From the NCBI RefSeq assembly GCF_024198235.1, contig NZ_JAKCFB010000039.1:1-64000 (forward strand): a DNA stretch of 64,000 nt, in the 5' to 3' direction. This stretch comes from Myxococcus dinghuensis (GTDB lineage Bacteria; Myxococcota; Myxococcia; Myxococcales; Myxococcaceae). A program made the translations under genes and the position numbers. A model generated the notes under the pieces. It did no database searches. It had not been told where the DNA came from and was given only the letters and a program-made list of their open reading frames with translations. Position 1 is the first letter of the stretch. Every line of letters starts with the position of its first letter. Below, piece after piece: positions 25,810 to 35,380 of the stretch.

Positions 25810-27582
25810 ATGTCGCAGAACGCCTCACCCGCGGGCCCTTGGTGGCGGTGGCCGCGCTCACTCGTGCTCGCGCTGGCGCTCGGCACCCTGGTGTCGCTGC
25901 CCTCCCTCCGGGTGGGGCTGCTGCTCGACGACCTGGTCCACCGGCTCGTGCTCTCCGGACGGATGGCGTCCATGGGGGACTGGGGCCCCCTGACGCTCTA
26001 TGAGTTCGTGGGCGCGCCGCGCGCCGAGCCGGTGCGGCTGAGGGAGGCCGGCCTGCTGCCGTGGTGGGCGTCGGACTCGCTGACCGTGCGCTTCTTCAGG
26101 CCCGTCCCGAGCGCGCTGCTCAGCGTCGACACCTGGCTCTTCGGCGAAGCGCCCTTCCCCGCCCACCTGCACAGCCTCGCGTGGTACCTGGCGCTGGTGG
26201 CCCTGGTGGGCTGGCTGCACCGGCGGCTCCTCCCCGGTGCCATCGCGGCGCTCGCGACCGCGGTCTACGCCATCGCGAGCGCCCACATGTTCCCCGTGGC
26301 GTGGCTCGCCTCCCGCCATCCGCTCGTTTCAGGCGTCCTGGGCCTGCTCGCCTTCGCGGCGTACCTGCGCGAGCGCGAGGACGGCTGGCGCCCCGGGCGC
26401 ATCCTCTCCCCGCTCGCGTTGCTGGCGGCGCTCCTGTCCGGCGAGGTGGCGCTCGGCACGGCCGCGATGCTGGGCGTGTACGAGGGGCTCGGGCGGAGGG
26501 AGGGGTGGCGCGTCGCGTGCTCCAGGCTCGCGCCCCATGGGCTGCTCGTCCTCGGATACCTCACGTGGTACCTGGGCCAGGGCTACGGGGCCCATGGCAG
26601 CGGCGGCTATCTGGATCCCCTCGCCGCGCCGGGAACGGTCCTCGTCACCGTCCTCCAGCGCGTGCTCATCCTCATGGGCGAGCTGCTCGTGGCGACACCC
26701 TCGGACGTCGCGGCGGGGCTGCCCGCGCTCCACGCGGGGTTCGCGGCCTGGGGTGCCCTCTGCGCCCTGGGGGCCTTGCTCCTGCTGCGGAGCCTGTGGG
26801 GGCGGCTGGGTGTGACGGAGCGGAGGACGTTGAGCTGGTTGCTGCCCGGGGGGCTCGTGGCCACCCTCCCCGGGGCGGTGGGCATCGTCGGCGGGCGGGT
26901 GCTGATGCTCCCGCTCGTCGCGGGCAGCGCCTTGGCGGCCGTGCTGATGGCGCGCGGATGGGAGGCCTTCCGGGATGACTCCGCCACGCGGGGCGCCAGA
27001 CGGCGCGCGTTCCTCGGCGTGGCGGTGCTCGCGCTGGGGCACCTGGCCCTGGCGCCCCTGTTCCGGGTCGGCCTGGGGGTCGCGCTCGCGCGCATCGCGG
27101 AGGCCCAGTGGCGCATCGCGCGGGAGGCGCCCCACTGCGACGGGACACTCGTCATGGTGGCCGCGTCCGATCCGACCGTCGCCCTCTACGTCCCCGCCGC
27201 GATGGTGCTCCTGGGGCGCGAGCCCCGCGGCTTCCGGCTGCTGAGCGCGGCCCCACACGACCACGTCCTGGAGCGGACCTCCGACTCCTCCTTCGACCTG
27301 GTGGTCCGCGCCGCCCCGCGGCAGCCGGGCTTCTGGGAGCAGGTCAACCGGGCCTCGGCGCCGCCGGCCGGGACGCGCCTGGCGCTGGGCGACCTGCGCG
27401 TCACGGTGGCCGAGGCGGACGAGGGAGGCTTCACCCGCGCGCACTTCGACTTCGGCCGCCCCCTGGAGTCGAAGGACCTGTGCTTCGTCACCTGGCGCGG
27501 AGAGGGGCTCCAGGCGGTCTCGCTCCCACCCCCGGGTGGACACCTGGAGCTGCCGTTCCAGCGCGGTCCCGCAGGGCTCTGA
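25810..27582 (+). CDS. Multi-spanning membrane protein, GT-C-glycosyltransferase-like
   Basis: The 590-residue protein has about ten or more hydrophobic helices through residue 430 and a soluble C-terminal domain of about 160 residues. The first lumenal loop contains an acidic pair in LLLDDLVHR, like the DD/DE motif of GT-C dolichol- or polyprenyl-dependent glycosyltransferases, and the second loop RFFRPVPSALLSVDTWLFG matches the RP-containing loop of that class. The family is not firmly recognised. An in-frame GTG at 25798 is an alternative start; neither has a good Shine-Dalgarno. It is divergent from bdhA by 102 bp. Confidence 0.75.
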   Translation: MSQNASPAGPWWRWPRSLVLALALGTLVSLPSLRVGLLLDDLVHRLVLSGRMASMGDWGPLTLYEFVGAPRAEPVRLREAGLLPWWASDSLTVRFFRPVPSALLSVDTWLFGEAPFPAHLHSLAWYLALVALVGWLHRRLLPGAIAALATAVYAIASAHMFPVAWLASRHPLVSGVLGLLAFAAYLREREDGWRPGRILSPLALLAALLSGEVALGTAAMLGVYEGLGRREGWRVACSRLAPHGLLVLGYLTWYLGQGYGAHGSGGYLDPLAAPGTVLVTVLQRVLILMGELLVATPSDVAAGLPALHAGFAAWGALCALGALLLLRSLWGRLGVTERRTLSWLLPGGLVATLPGAVGIVGGRVLMLPLVAGSALAAVLMARGWEAFRDDSATRGARRRAFLGVAVLALGHLALAPLFRVGLGVALARIAEAQWRIAREAPHCDGTLVMVAASDPTVALYVPAAMVLLGREPRGFRLLSAAPHDHVLERTSDSSFDLVVRAAPRQPGFWEQVNRASAPPAGTRLALGDLRVTVAEADEGGFTRAHFDFGRPLESKDLCFVTWRGEGLQAVSLPPPGGHLELPFQRGPAGL

Positions 27583-27699
27583 ACACTCCGCGCGCGCGGC
27601 TGTGCATGAGCCGACGGGCCGCCCCGGAGGGCCGTTGTGGAGGCGCCGCGTTCCGCGCCGGAATCATGGGCGTCACGACCTCCAGCCCCCTTCGTGCCC

Positions 27700-28800
27700 A
27701 TGACGCCATTCCAGACGCTCCGCTCCTTCCTCACGCCGCTGCTCGCCTTCGCCCCGCTGTGCCTCGTCGCCTGCAACGACGACGATGACGACGACCAGCC
27801 CAATCCCACCACCACGGACGCCGTGGTGATGACGCGCAACATCTACCTCGGCGGCGACATCTTCCGGCTCGCCAGCGCCACGACGCCGGAGCAGATCCCC
27901 GTGGTCGCCGCGGAGCTGTACGAGACGGTGCAGGCCACCAACTTCCCCGAACGGGCCAAGGGGCTCGCGGATGAAATCCAGGCCGCCAACCCCGCGTTGA
28001 TCGGCCTCCAGGAGGTCTCCATCTACCGGACGCAGCACCCGAGCGACGGCTCCCCGCCCGAGTCGCCGGACGCCACGAACGTGACGTACGACTTCCTCGC
28101 CATCCTGATGACGGAGCTGCAGTCGCGCGGCCTCAACTACCGCGTGGCGGCGAAGGTACAGAACGCCGACGCGGAGCTGCCCGCGGCCCTGTCCGGAAAC
28201 CCCACGGACCTCACCGACGTGCGCCTCACGGACCAGGACGTCATCCTCACCCGGGGCGACGTGCAGATCGCCAACGTAGTGACGGGCAACTACGACTACA
28301 TGCAGGAGGTGCCCGCCGGGGGCACGACGCTGGGCTTCAAGCGCGGCTTCACCAAGGTGGACGCCACGCTGGACGGGGCGCGGTTCACCTTCGTGAACAC
28401 GCACCTGGAGGACCTGGTCCCGGGCAACGAGAACCAGGCCTCGGAGCTGCTCGGCCTGGTGGGCGCCTTCGAGCGGCCCGTCATCGTCGTGGGGGACATG
28501 AACACGGGCCCCGGCACGCGGCAGGACGCGTATGACAGCCTCACCGGAGCCTCGACGGGGCTCGTCGACGCCTGGACCCGCGTGGGGTCCGGCGACGGCT
28601 TCACGTGCTGCCTGAGCGAGACCGTCAACGACGCCACGCCCGACTTCACGCAGCGCATCGACCTGGTGCTCTACACCGGCGACGGCATCGAGCCGGTGTC
28701 CGCCCAGGTCGTGGGCAACCAGACCGCGGACCGCTCCGCGTCGGGGCTCTGGCCCTCCGACCACGCGGGGCTCGTGGTGACGTTCCGCCTGAACCGCTGA
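27700..28800 (+). CDS. Endonuclease/exonuclease/phosphatase-family lipoprotein
   Basis: The 366-residue protein carries a lipoprotein signal (lipobox CLVAC) followed directly by Asn and six Asp residues, then an EEP fold. The metal and phosphate motifs are all visible: VVMTRNIYLGGD, GLQEV, FVNTHLED, VVGDMNTGPG and a final SDHAGLVVTF with the catalytic Asp-His. The fold covers DNase I, sphingomyelinase and inositol phosphatases. An exported, lipid-anchored enzyme is more likely to attack extracellular DNA or phospholipids than intracellular targets, but specificity is not readable. The start at 27700 places the signal peptide correctly; upstream extension would destroy it. Confidence 0.88.
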   Translation: MTPFQTLRSFLTPLLAFAPLCLVACNDDDDDDQPNPTTTDAVVMTRNIYLGGDIFRLASATTPEQIPVVAAELYETVQATNFPERAKGLADEIQAANPALIGLQEVSIYRTQHPSDGSPPESPDATNVTYDFLAILMTELQSRGLNYRVAAKVQNADAELPAALSGNPTDLTDVRLTDQDVILTRGDVQIANVVTGNYDYMQEVPAGGTTLGFKRGFTKVDATLDGARFTFVNTHLEDLVPGNENQASELLGLVGAFERPVIVVGDMNTGPGTRQDAYDSLTGASTGLVDAWTRVGSGDGFTCCLSETVNDATPDFTQRIDLVLYTGDGIEPVSAQVVGNQTADRSASGLWPSDHAGLVVTFRLNR

Positions 28801-28811
28801 AGGACGGGGCC

Positions 28812-28856
28812 CTGGGGCTTGGAGGACTCCCGGCGCAGGGAGTATTCAAGCCCCAG
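28812..28856 (+). promoter_or_regulatory. Nested hairpin abutting the start codon of the symporter gene
   Basis: Outer arms CTGGGGCTTG (28812-28821) and CAAGCCCCAG (28847-28856) pair perfectly over 10 bp, and inside them ACTCCC/GGGAGT forms a second stem with loop GGCGCA. The structure begins 12 bp after the preceding stop and ends on the base before the ATG at 28857. It could terminate the lipoprotein transcript or fold over the ribosome-binding region of the next gene. Confidence 0.65.
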
Positions 28857-29861
28857 ATGCCACTCCGCCTCATCCAGCGGCTCGCCCGCGACTGGTTCCT
28901 GCTGGGCATGCTCTGCGCCGTCGGGCTCGCCCTCCTCTTCCCGGACTTCGGGCGCGAGGGCGGCGCGATGCACGCCGACGTCGTCACCAACGTGGGCATC
29001 TTCCTCGTGTTCTTCCTGCACGGCCTGGGGATGCCCCCCGGGAACCTCAAGGCCGGAGCGCTCCAGTGGCGGCTGCACCTGCTGGTGCAGTCGTTCACGT
29101 TCATCGTGTTCCCCCTGCTGTGGGTCGTCCTCGACCAGCTCTTCGGCGCGCTCCTCCCCGCGGACCTGTCGCTCGGCTTCCTGTTCCTGTGCGCCGTCCC
29201 CTCCACCATCTCCTCGTCGGTGGCCATGACGGGTGTGGCCCGGGGGAACGTGGCGGGGGCCATCTTCAACGCCAGCCTCTCCAGCCTGCTGGGCATCGTC
29301 TTCACGCCCCTCATCCTCGGGCTGCTCGCGAGCACCACGGGCCAGTCCCTGTCCCTGGGGCCCGCCATCCTCAAGCTGTCCGTGCTGCTCCTGCTCCCCA
29401 TCGCCCTGGGGCAGTTGCTGCGCCCGCTGCTGGGGTCCGCGTTCGCCCGCTACCGCAAGTACACCAACGGCGTCGACCGGCTCTTCATCCTCGTGCTGGT
29501 CTACGCCTCCTTCTGTGACTCGGTGGCGTCCGGGACCTTCCGCGCCCACGGCGCCGGCATCGTGGCGACCACGCTCGCGGGCGCGGCGCTCATCCTCGCC
29601 CTGGTCCTGGGCCTGAGCACCCTTTCGGCCCGGCGGCTGGGCTTCTCCAAGGAGGATGAGATCGCCGCCGTCTTCTGTGGCTCCAAGAAGACGCTGGCGT
29701 CGGGCGTCCCCATGGCGCGGCTGCTCTTCGGAGCACATCCCGCGCTGGGGCTCGTCGTCCTCCCGCTCATGTTCTATCACCAGCTCCAACTGCTGGTCTG
29801 CTCGGTGCTCGCGGAGCGCTATGCCGCGAGGATGTCATCCCCTGGAGTGGGTGCTCCATAG
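28857..29861 (+). CDS. Bile-acid:sodium symporter-family transporter (SBF-like, YfeH type)
   Basis: The 334-residue protein has about ten transmembrane helices and the SBF-like core: FFLHGLGMPPGNLKAG after helix 2, FLFLCAVPSTISSSVAMTGVARGN (crossover region with conserved Ser/Pro), and near the end FCGSKKTLASGVPMA. Members of this group (E. coli YfeH) are putative sodium-coupled transporters whose substrates are mostly unknown. The ATG at 28857 is directly preceded by a strong nested hairpin and lacks a clear Shine-Dalgarno at normal distance; GGGAG lies 14 nt away inside the stem. The MarR-GNAT gene follows after 19 bp. Confidence 0.86.
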   Translation: MPLRLIQRLARDWFLLGMLCAVGLALLFPDFGREGGAMHADVVTNVGIFLVFFLHGLGMPPGNLKAGALQWRLHLLVQSFTFIVFPLLWVVLDQLFGALLPADLSLGFLFLCAVPSTISSSVAMTGVARGNVAGAIFNASLSSLLGIVFTPLILGLLASTTGQSLSLGPAILKLSVLLLLPIALGQLLRPLLGSAFARYRKYTNGVDRLFILVLVYASFCDSVASGTFRAHGAGIVATTLAGAALILALVLGLSTLSARRLGFSKEDEIAAVFCGSKKTLASGVPMARLLFGAHPALGLVVLPLMFYHQLQLLVCSVLAERYAARMSSPGVGAP

Positions 29862-29880
29862 TCCCCGCGGAGGCAACGAC

Positions 29881-30816
29881 ATGGCGAAGGAACGGTACGA
29901 GCAGCACCTCGCGGCGTTCAGGCACTTCAACCGCTTCTACACCCACAAGATCGGCATCCTGGACAAGGAGTTCCTCCACAGCGAGTTCTCCCTCACGGAG
30001 GCGCGCGTCATCTTCGAGCTGTTCCAACGGGAGAGGCCGACGGCCGCCGAGCTGAGCCGGGACCTGGGACTGGACCCGGGCTACCTGAGCCGCCTCTTGC
30101 GCCGGCTGAGCACGTTGGGCCTGCTCGCGAAGGAGACGTCGGCGACGGACGGGCGCCAGCAGTTGATGAAGCTGACCCGCAAGGGTGAGGCGGCGCTCGC
30201 GCGGCTGAACACCAGCTCCAACAACGAGATCGGCGCGCTGCTCATGCCCCTGCCCCCGCCGGACCAGCAGCGGCTCCTGGAGGCGATGCACACCATCCAG
30301 CGGCTGCTCGGGGGGACGTCCGCGCGAAAGGACGAGGCGCCCTACACCCTGCGCCCCCATCGGCCCGGGGACATCGGCTGGGTCGTCCACCGGCACGGCG
30401 CCCTGTACGCGCAGGAGTACGGCTGGGACGAGAGCTTCGAGGCCCTGGTGGCGGACATCGCCTCCCGGTTCCTGCGCCACTACGACCCCCAGCGCGAGCG
30501 GTGCTGGATCGCCGAGAAGGACGGGCAGAACGTCGGCTCCGTCTTCCTGGTCAAGGAGTCGAAGACGGTCGCCAAGCTGCGCATGCTCATCGTGGAGCCC
30601 GCGGCGCGCGGGCTGGGCCTGGGCAAGCGGCTGGTGGACGAGTGTGTCCGCTTCGCCCGCGAGGCCGGCTACCGGAAGGTGCGCCTGTGGACGGACCCGC
30701 AGCTCCACGCCGCCCGTCGCCTCTACGAGCAGGCGGGCTTCGTCCTCGTCAAGACCGAGCCCCACGACGCGTTCGGCAAGGGGCTCATCGGCCAGACGTG
30801 GGAGTTGACCCTGTGA
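29881..30816 (+). CDS. MarR-family regulator fused to GNAT acetyltransferase
   Basis: The 311-residue two-domain protein. Residues about 1-145 are a MarR winged helix (TAAELSRDLGLDPGYLSRLLRRLS recognition segment and wing with ATDGRQQLMKLTRKG). Residues about 165-311 are a GNAT domain with the acetyl-CoA loop ARGLGLGKRLVDECVRFA and the YEQAGF end motif. The fusion is a known bacterial architecture thought to couple sensing or detoxification with transcription. It begins 19 bp after the SBF-like transporter gene on the same strand, so it may regulate that transporter, and it ends at a hairpin facing a convergent protease gene. Ligand and acetyl acceptor are unknown. Confidence 0.9.
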   Translation: MAKERYEQHLAAFRHFNRFYTHKIGILDKEFLHSEFSLTEARVIFELFQRERPTAAELSRDLGLDPGYLSRLLRRLSTLGLLAKETSATDGRQQLMKLTRKGEAALARLNTSSNNEIGALLMPLPPPDQQRLLEAMHTIQRLLGGTSARKDEAPYTLRPHRPGDIGWVVHRHGALYAQEYGWDESFEALVADIASRFLRHYDPQRERCWIAEKDGQNVGSVFLVKESKTVAKLRMLIVEPAARGLGLGKRLVDECVRFAREAGYRKVRLWTDPQLHAARRLYEQAGFVLVKTEPHDAFGKGLIGQTWELTL

Positions 30817-30822
30817 GGCGAC

Positions 30823-30853
30823 GGCGCGACCACTGGCACCTCGTGGCCGCGCC
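30823..30853. terminator. Hairpin between convergent genes
   Basis: Arms GGCGCGACCAC and GTGGCCGCGCC pair over 11 bp with one mismatch around a 9-nt loop, starting 6 bp after the MarR-GNAT stop and ending 27 bp before the protease stop. Probable shared terminator. Confidence 0.55.
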
Positions 30854-30880
30854 GCGCCCTTTCAGCTCACGCCACCCGCA

Positions 30881-33238
30881 TCAGTTGATGCAGGTGATGG
30901 CGCTCGCCTTGCCGAAGCAGGCGTTGCTGCTGGCCGGGATGACGGTGTAGCAGGTCCTGCGGCCCGTCATGGCCTCGGTGTCCGAGTAGGTCGTGCCGGT
31001 GACGGTGGCGATGCGGGTCTTGCCGTAGCTCTCCGCGTTGACGCCGTCCGACTTCATCACCCAGTACTGGGTCGCGCCGGTGACGGCGCCCCAGCTCAGC
31101 GCCGCGGAGTTGGTGCCCGGCGTGACGGTGAGGGTCGCCGGAGCGGCCGTGGGGCCCCCCGCGCAGCCGCTGTTGACCGCCGCCGGCGTGGTGCAGGCGA
31201 TGCCGTGGCGGTTGAAGGCGGCGTAGATGGCCGTCATGTGCGGCGTGCCGTTGTTGATGTTGCCGTCGTCGTCGTCCGCGGCCAGCCACTGCTTGTAGCC
31301 GTTCGTCGCCGCACAGCCATCCGCCGTGCCGGCGGTGCAGTTACATGCGTGCCAGGAGCCGATGTTGCCGCTGCCCTGGTAGAACAGCTTGTTGCCGATG
31401 TTCAGCGCCGTGTTGGCGTCGAAGCTGAACGGCGCGGCCGTCAGGTCGCGCTTGATGAAGTCCCAGGCGGCCTGGCGCACCGGGGAGGCGGCGCAGTGCA
31501 CCTGGCGGCTGCACGGGCCCGTGCCGGTGGAGCAGCGGGTGCAGACGAAGTTCTGCGGGGTGGTGGGCGTGGCCGGGCTGTGGGCCGCGTAGTCCGCGTC
31601 ACGCACGCCGGAGCAGTTGGTCGCGCACCACGCGGTGCCCGTCTGCGCCTCGTTCACGTTGTAGCCCGTGCCGTCCGCGGTCATGCCGCAGCCGTTGTTG
31701 ATGGTCTGGAAGAAGCCGAAGCCCACGCACGAGGCCGGCAGGCGGTAGATGGCGGCGATGTCCGCGTAGGCCTCGCTGGAGTTGCTCAGCGTGCCCGCCA
31801 CGTCGTTGTCGTCCATGCCGTGGCCCCACTCGTGGTCGAACACGGCGGCGATCTCACCCGTGTTCCGGCAGCCACCGCCGGAGCGGTAGAAGTTGACCGT
31901 CGAGCCGTTCCAGAAGGCGTTGCAGGTGCTGGTGATGTTCACGTTGGCCGTCATCTGGCCGTTCAGCCACGTGTTCGTCGGCAGCCAGCCGCGCGCCAGG
32001 TGGGCGATGCGGTTGAGCTCGTAGAACGCGCTGCGGGCCGCCGGCGTGTTGTTCGGCGCCGGCGTGCAGTCGTGGTCCCCGTTCGTGCCGCCCAGGTTGA
32101 GGTTGGGCGCGCCGGTGAAGCTGAGCGCACCGCAGGAGTCGCTGATGCGGATGTACTTGCCGTTCAGCGTGGTGGTGATGGAGGTGCCGGAATAGCCCGC
32201 GTACGTGCCGGCGCTGTTCGTGTACACACCCGAGGCGATGTTGGCCCACGGCATGGGCGTGTTGGGCTGCATCACGCCGCAGGTCGCGGGGTTGGTGCAG
32301 GAGGTGGCCAGGCCCGTGTTGGTGAGCGGGTACACGCCACCGACGACGTTGCCGTCGAGGTAGTGGTTGTCGTCCTCGAGCGCCAGCACGTCGCCGGTGA
32401 GGGCGTCCACCGTCACCTTCCAGCGCTCCAGCTCACCGTCCAGCTGGATGCCATAGCTCCAGACGAGCTGGTGCGACTGGCCCTTGCCGAAGCCGCCGCC
32501 GGGCACGTGGACCGGGGTGAACTCCAGCGTGGCGTCCTTCCACAGCGTCGGCGGGCTCTCATAGAGGCCGAAGCGCTCGTTGCCGATGACCATGGCCCGG
32601 TCCCCGTCGACGAGGGGAACCGCGGAGCCCTCGACGTTGCTCCAGGACTCGGTGCCCAGCAGCACGAGGTTGCCGTGGCTGATGGTCGCCGCGATGCGGC
32701 CATAGCGCACCGGGACGCCCCGCTGCTCCTGCGGGAAGGACAACTGCCACAGGTCCTCGTTGATCTGCTCCACGCGGGCCGCGCCGATCTGCAGCGTGTC
32801 CACGCCGAGCGCCGCGCGGTTCGCGTCGATGAACTTGAGCACGAGGTCCGCGACCACGGCCTCGTCCACCCTCGTCACCGAGCGGCCCAGCGACCGCCCC
32901 ACGCTGTTCAGGGTCAGCTTGTTGCCCACGCCGTTGCCCGGGATGATGGGCACGGCGCCCTGGATGTTCGTCGTCGTGCCGGTGACGACATCGACGTAGA
33001 TCTCGAAGTCCTTGCCGTTCCGCGCGAAGAAGTCCTGCCAGATCTTCGCCGCATCCGGGCCCAGCTTCGGCAATGCCTCGTTCAGGGTGACCTGCCCGCT
33101 GGGCAAGGTCAGCTCCGGCTTGAAGAACGCCTGGCTGGCCAGGGCGCTCTTGCTGTTGGTGTCGGTGGGCGTGAATGCCCACACCTGCGATGTCGCCATC
33201 ACTGCCATACAAACAGCGGCTTTCACCACGCTGCGCAT
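30881..33238 (-). CDS. Secreted zinc metalloprotease (gluzincin, thermolysin/fungalysin-like) with FN3 domain
   Basis: The 785-residue protein has a signal peptide (about 1-21), a fungalysin/thermolysin-type propeptide (about 40-320, ending with a PepSY-like stretch containing DALTGDVLALEDDNHY), and a catalytic domain. The zinc site is FDHEWGHGMDDND (HExxH near residue 467), with the third ligand Glu in SSEAYADIAAIY about 20 residues later. Many Cys follow (CATNCSG, CTRCSTGTGPCSR), implying disulphides, and a fibronectin-III-like domain ends the protein (TLTVTPGTNSAALSWGAV). AAGGAG lies 7 nt before the ATG. This fits predatory myxobacteria. The exact M-family is uncertain. Confidence 0.86.
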   Translation of the reverse strand: MRSVVKAAVCMAVMATSQVWAFTPTDTNSKSALASQAFFKPELTLPSGQVTLNEALPKLGPDAAKIWQDFFARNGKDFEIYVDVVTGTTTNIQGAVPIIPGNGVGNKLTLNSVGRSLGRSVTRVDEAVVADLVLKFIDANRAALGVDTLQIGAARVEQINEDLWQLSFPQEQRGVPVRYGRIAATISHGNLVLLGTESWSNVEGSAVPLVDGDRAMVIGNERFGLYESPPTLWKDATLEFTPVHVPGGGFGKGQSHQLVWSYGIQLDGELERWKVTVDALTGDVLALEDDNHYLDGNVVGGVYPLTNTGLATSCTNPATCGVMQPNTPMPWANIASGVYTNSAGTYAGYSGTSITTTLNGKYIRISDSCGALSFTGAPNLNLGGTNGDHDCTPAPNNTPAARSAFYELNRIAHLARGWLPTNTWLNGQMTANVNITSTCNAFWNGSTVNFYRSGGGCRNTGEIAAVFDHEWGHGMDDNDVAGTLSNSSEAYADIAAIYRLPASCVGFGFFQTINNGCGMTADGTGYNVNEAQTGTAWCATNCSGVRDADYAAHSPATPTTPQNFVCTRCSTGTGPCSRQVHCAASPVRQAAWDFIKRDLTAAPFSFDANTALNIGNKLFYQGSGNIGSWHACNCTAGTADGCAATNGYKQWLAADDDDGNINNGTPHMTAIYAAFNRHGIACTTPAAVNSGCAGGPTAAPATLTVTPGTNSAALSWGAVTGATQYWVMKSDGVNAESYGKTRIATVTGTTYSDTEAMTGRRTCYTVIPASSNACFGKASAITCIN

Positions 33239-33365
33239 GCGGTGCTCCTTCACGGGGAGAAGGATCAACGACCGGGGACCCCGTGCTGGCTCCGGCATGG
33301 AACCAGGAATCCCCGGGTTGCGCATAATTCAGTTTTACTCCGAGTGCGCCCGCATAAAACCGAGG

Positions 33366-33387
33366 GACTGTCGGGAAGTGGACAGTC
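33366..33387. promoter_or_regulatory. Inverted repeat GACTGTC-N8-GACAGTC between MCP and protease genes
   Basis: Perfect 7-bp arms with an 8-nt spacer, 128 bp upstream of the protease start and 79 bp past the MCP stop. It could be an operator for the protease or an end structure for the MCP transcript. An A+T-rich patch at about 33327-33360, between it and the protease gene, may hold the promoter. Confidence 0.4.
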
Positions 33388-33465
33388 TCCGTCGCGGCGC
33401 GGTGCGTCCGCCCTTTCGCCACACCGCGTCGCGCGGTTGTGGCACCATTGGAGATTTCCCCCAGG

Positions 33466-35358
33466 TCAGACGCGATAGGTGGCGGCCACCTTCTCCATGC
33501 GGAGGGCCACCTCACGCAGCGCGGCGGTCATCTGCTGCGCGTTGCGCAATCCGGCCATCGTCTCCTCCATCATCCGGGACAGGTCGGTGACGGCGGTGAA
33601 GATCTGCGAGACGCCGGCGCTCTGCTGGGTGACGGCGGCGGCGATCTGCTTCGCGGCGGCGACGTTGTCGTGGACGATTCCGACCAGCTCCCGGAGGCTC
33701 CCGCCGCTGGCCTGGACCTGGGAAAGCCCCACCTCGGCGCCCTCCTGGCTCTGCTCGGCCATCTTGACGGAGCCCTGGATGGAGACGCGGATGTCGTCGA
33801 GGATCTCCTTCACGCGGCTGGTGGAGGAGATGGACTGGTCGGCGAGGCTGCGAATCTCCCGGGCCACGACGCCGAAGCCCTTGCCGTGCTCGCCGGAGCG
33901 GGCCGCCTCGATGGCCGCGTTGAGCGCGAGCATGTTGGACTGGTCCGCCAGGTCCTTCACCGTCTGGGTGATGCCGCCAATCTGGCGCGTGCGCTCGTTG
34001 AGGGCGGAGATGCTGGCCACCATCCGCCCCACCTGCTCGCGAAGCTGCTCGAAGCCCTGGAGGCTGGCGGCCACGGTCTGCTCACCCGCGCGCCCCACCT
34101 CCTGCGAGCGCTCCGCCACGCCGAGCACCGCCTGCGAGCGCTCCGCCGCCATCCGCGACGTCTGTTCGATCTCCCGCGCCGTCTCCTGCGTCTCGTGGAG
34201 GGCGGCGGCCTGGCGCGACAGGTTGCCCTCCTGCTGGGCGGCGGCGGCCGTGAGGTCCGCGACGGTCCGGCCCAGCACGCGCGTGCCCTCCTGGAGCTCG
34301 CGGTTGGACTCCCGCAGGTGGTCCATCATCTGGGAGAACGTGAGGGCCAGCTGCCCCACCTCGTCCCGGCGGTCGACCAACTCCACGCGCTGGGTCAGGT
34401 CCCCCTCGCGGACGACGCGGGCCACGACCTCGCTCAGCTGGGTGATGGGCCGCGTCGTGCCCCGGGCCAGGGCGAACGCGCCCGCGCCCGCCACGGCGAG
34501 CGACAGCAGGGTGATCGTCACCGACAGCGTCTCCGCCGTGTCGAGGGGCGCGTAGGCCTCCTCGGGCTCGACGGTCGCCACGAAGCGCCAGCCGTCCCCC
34601 ACGTCCCTGGCGTGGGTCTCGTTGATGGACTCCACCTGGACCACGTCCGAGGTGCGCGCGGCCCCCCCCTCCTGGCTGTCGAAGAGCGTCTCGCCCTCCA
34701 CGCCCTTCACCTCCAGGGCGAAGCTGCCCAGGCCTCGCGAGCGGGCGCGCTCCAGCGCGGGCGCGACCACGCCCCGGACCTGGCCCCACTCGAAGGGCGC
34801 CAGCAGCACGCCGATCCGCGCGCCGCTCAGGGGGCTGAGGATGGGCACCGCGAGCGGCAGCACGACCTGCCCGAAGTAGGGGTCCTCCCGGGTGAAGCCG
34901 CGGATGTCCTGGTGCCCCGTCAGCGCCGCGCGGAACCACGCCGCCGCGAGGACGTCCTTCTCGTGTCCGGCGTAGGCCTGGAGCAGCCGGGGGTCGCTCG
35001 CCGACACGGCCTGCCCCTCCTCCGTGAAGAGCACGAGCCCCGCGAAGGACGGGTGGCGCTTCTCGAGCGAGGCCAGCACCGCGTCGCTCTTCTCGTAGGT
35101 GTCGAACAGGAGCGCGCCACGGATGATGGAGTCCTCCGCCCAGCTGCGGACGTTCGCCTCGCGCTCCGAGAGCGCGGTCTCCACCACGTCACGCAGGTGC
35201 TGGGCCTCCGCGCGGAGCGAGGCGTTGATCTGCTCCTGGATGAGGTCGAAGACGAAGACGCGCCCCAGGACGTTGAGGGGCAGGAGCGTGCACAGGGTGA
35301 GCGCGCAGACGGCCGCCATGAGGCGGGTCTGAAGCGAGAAGCGATCCAGGAAGCGCAT
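33466..35358 (-). CDS. Methyl-accepting chemotaxis protein with dCache-like sensor
   Basis: The 630-residue chemoreceptor has TM1 (about 13-33), a periplasmic region of about 250 residues compatible with a double-Cache ligand-binding domain, TM2 (about 282-300), HAMP ([22 protein letters not shown]) and a cytoplasmic coiled-coil signalling domain. The hairpin tip reads [20 protein letters not shown] then [15 protein letters not shown], the conserved contact site for CheW/CheA. No che genes are adjacent, so it must feed a pathway encoded elsewhere. It starts 22 bp after the stop of a small exported sensor-like gene on the same strand and is probably co-transcribed with it. Confidence 0.93.
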   Translation of the reverse strand: MRFLDRFSLQTRLMAAVCALTLCTLLPLNVLGRVFVFDLIQEQINASLRAEAQHLRDVVETALSEREANVRSWAEDSIIRGALLFDTYEKSDAVLASLEKRHPSFAGLVLFTEEGQAVSASDPRLLQAYAGHEKDVLAAAWFRAALTGHQDIRGFTREDPYFGQVVLPLAVPILSPLSGARIGVLLAPFEWGQVRGVVAPALERARSRGLGSFALEVKGVEGETLFDSQEGGAARTSDVVQVESINETHARDVGDGWRFVATVEPEEAYAPLDTAETLSVTITLLSLAVAGAGAFALARGTTRPITQLSEVVARVVREGDLTQRVELVDRRDEVGQLALTFSQMMDHLRESNRELQEGTRVLGRTVADLTAAAAQQEGNLSRQAAALHETQETAREIEQTSRMAAERSQAVLGVAERSQEVGRAGEQTVAASLQGFEQLREQVGRMVASISALNERTRQIGGITQTVKDLADQSNMLALNAAIEAARSGEHGKGFGVVAREIRSLADQSISSTSRVKEILDDIRVSIQGSVKMAEQSQEGAEVGLSQVQASGGSLRELVGIVHDNVAAAKQIAAAVTQQSAGVSQIFTAVTDLSRMMEETMAGLRNAQQMTAALREVALRMEKVAATYRV

Positions 35359-35380
35359 GGGGCTCGGAGACGAAGAGGTT

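Noticed and set aside
27700-27800. Run of Asp codons after the lipobox of the EEP lipoprotein as a sequencing or slippage error
   Set aside because: The frame stays open and the downstream EEP motifs are in phase. Acidic residues after a lipobox Cys are common.
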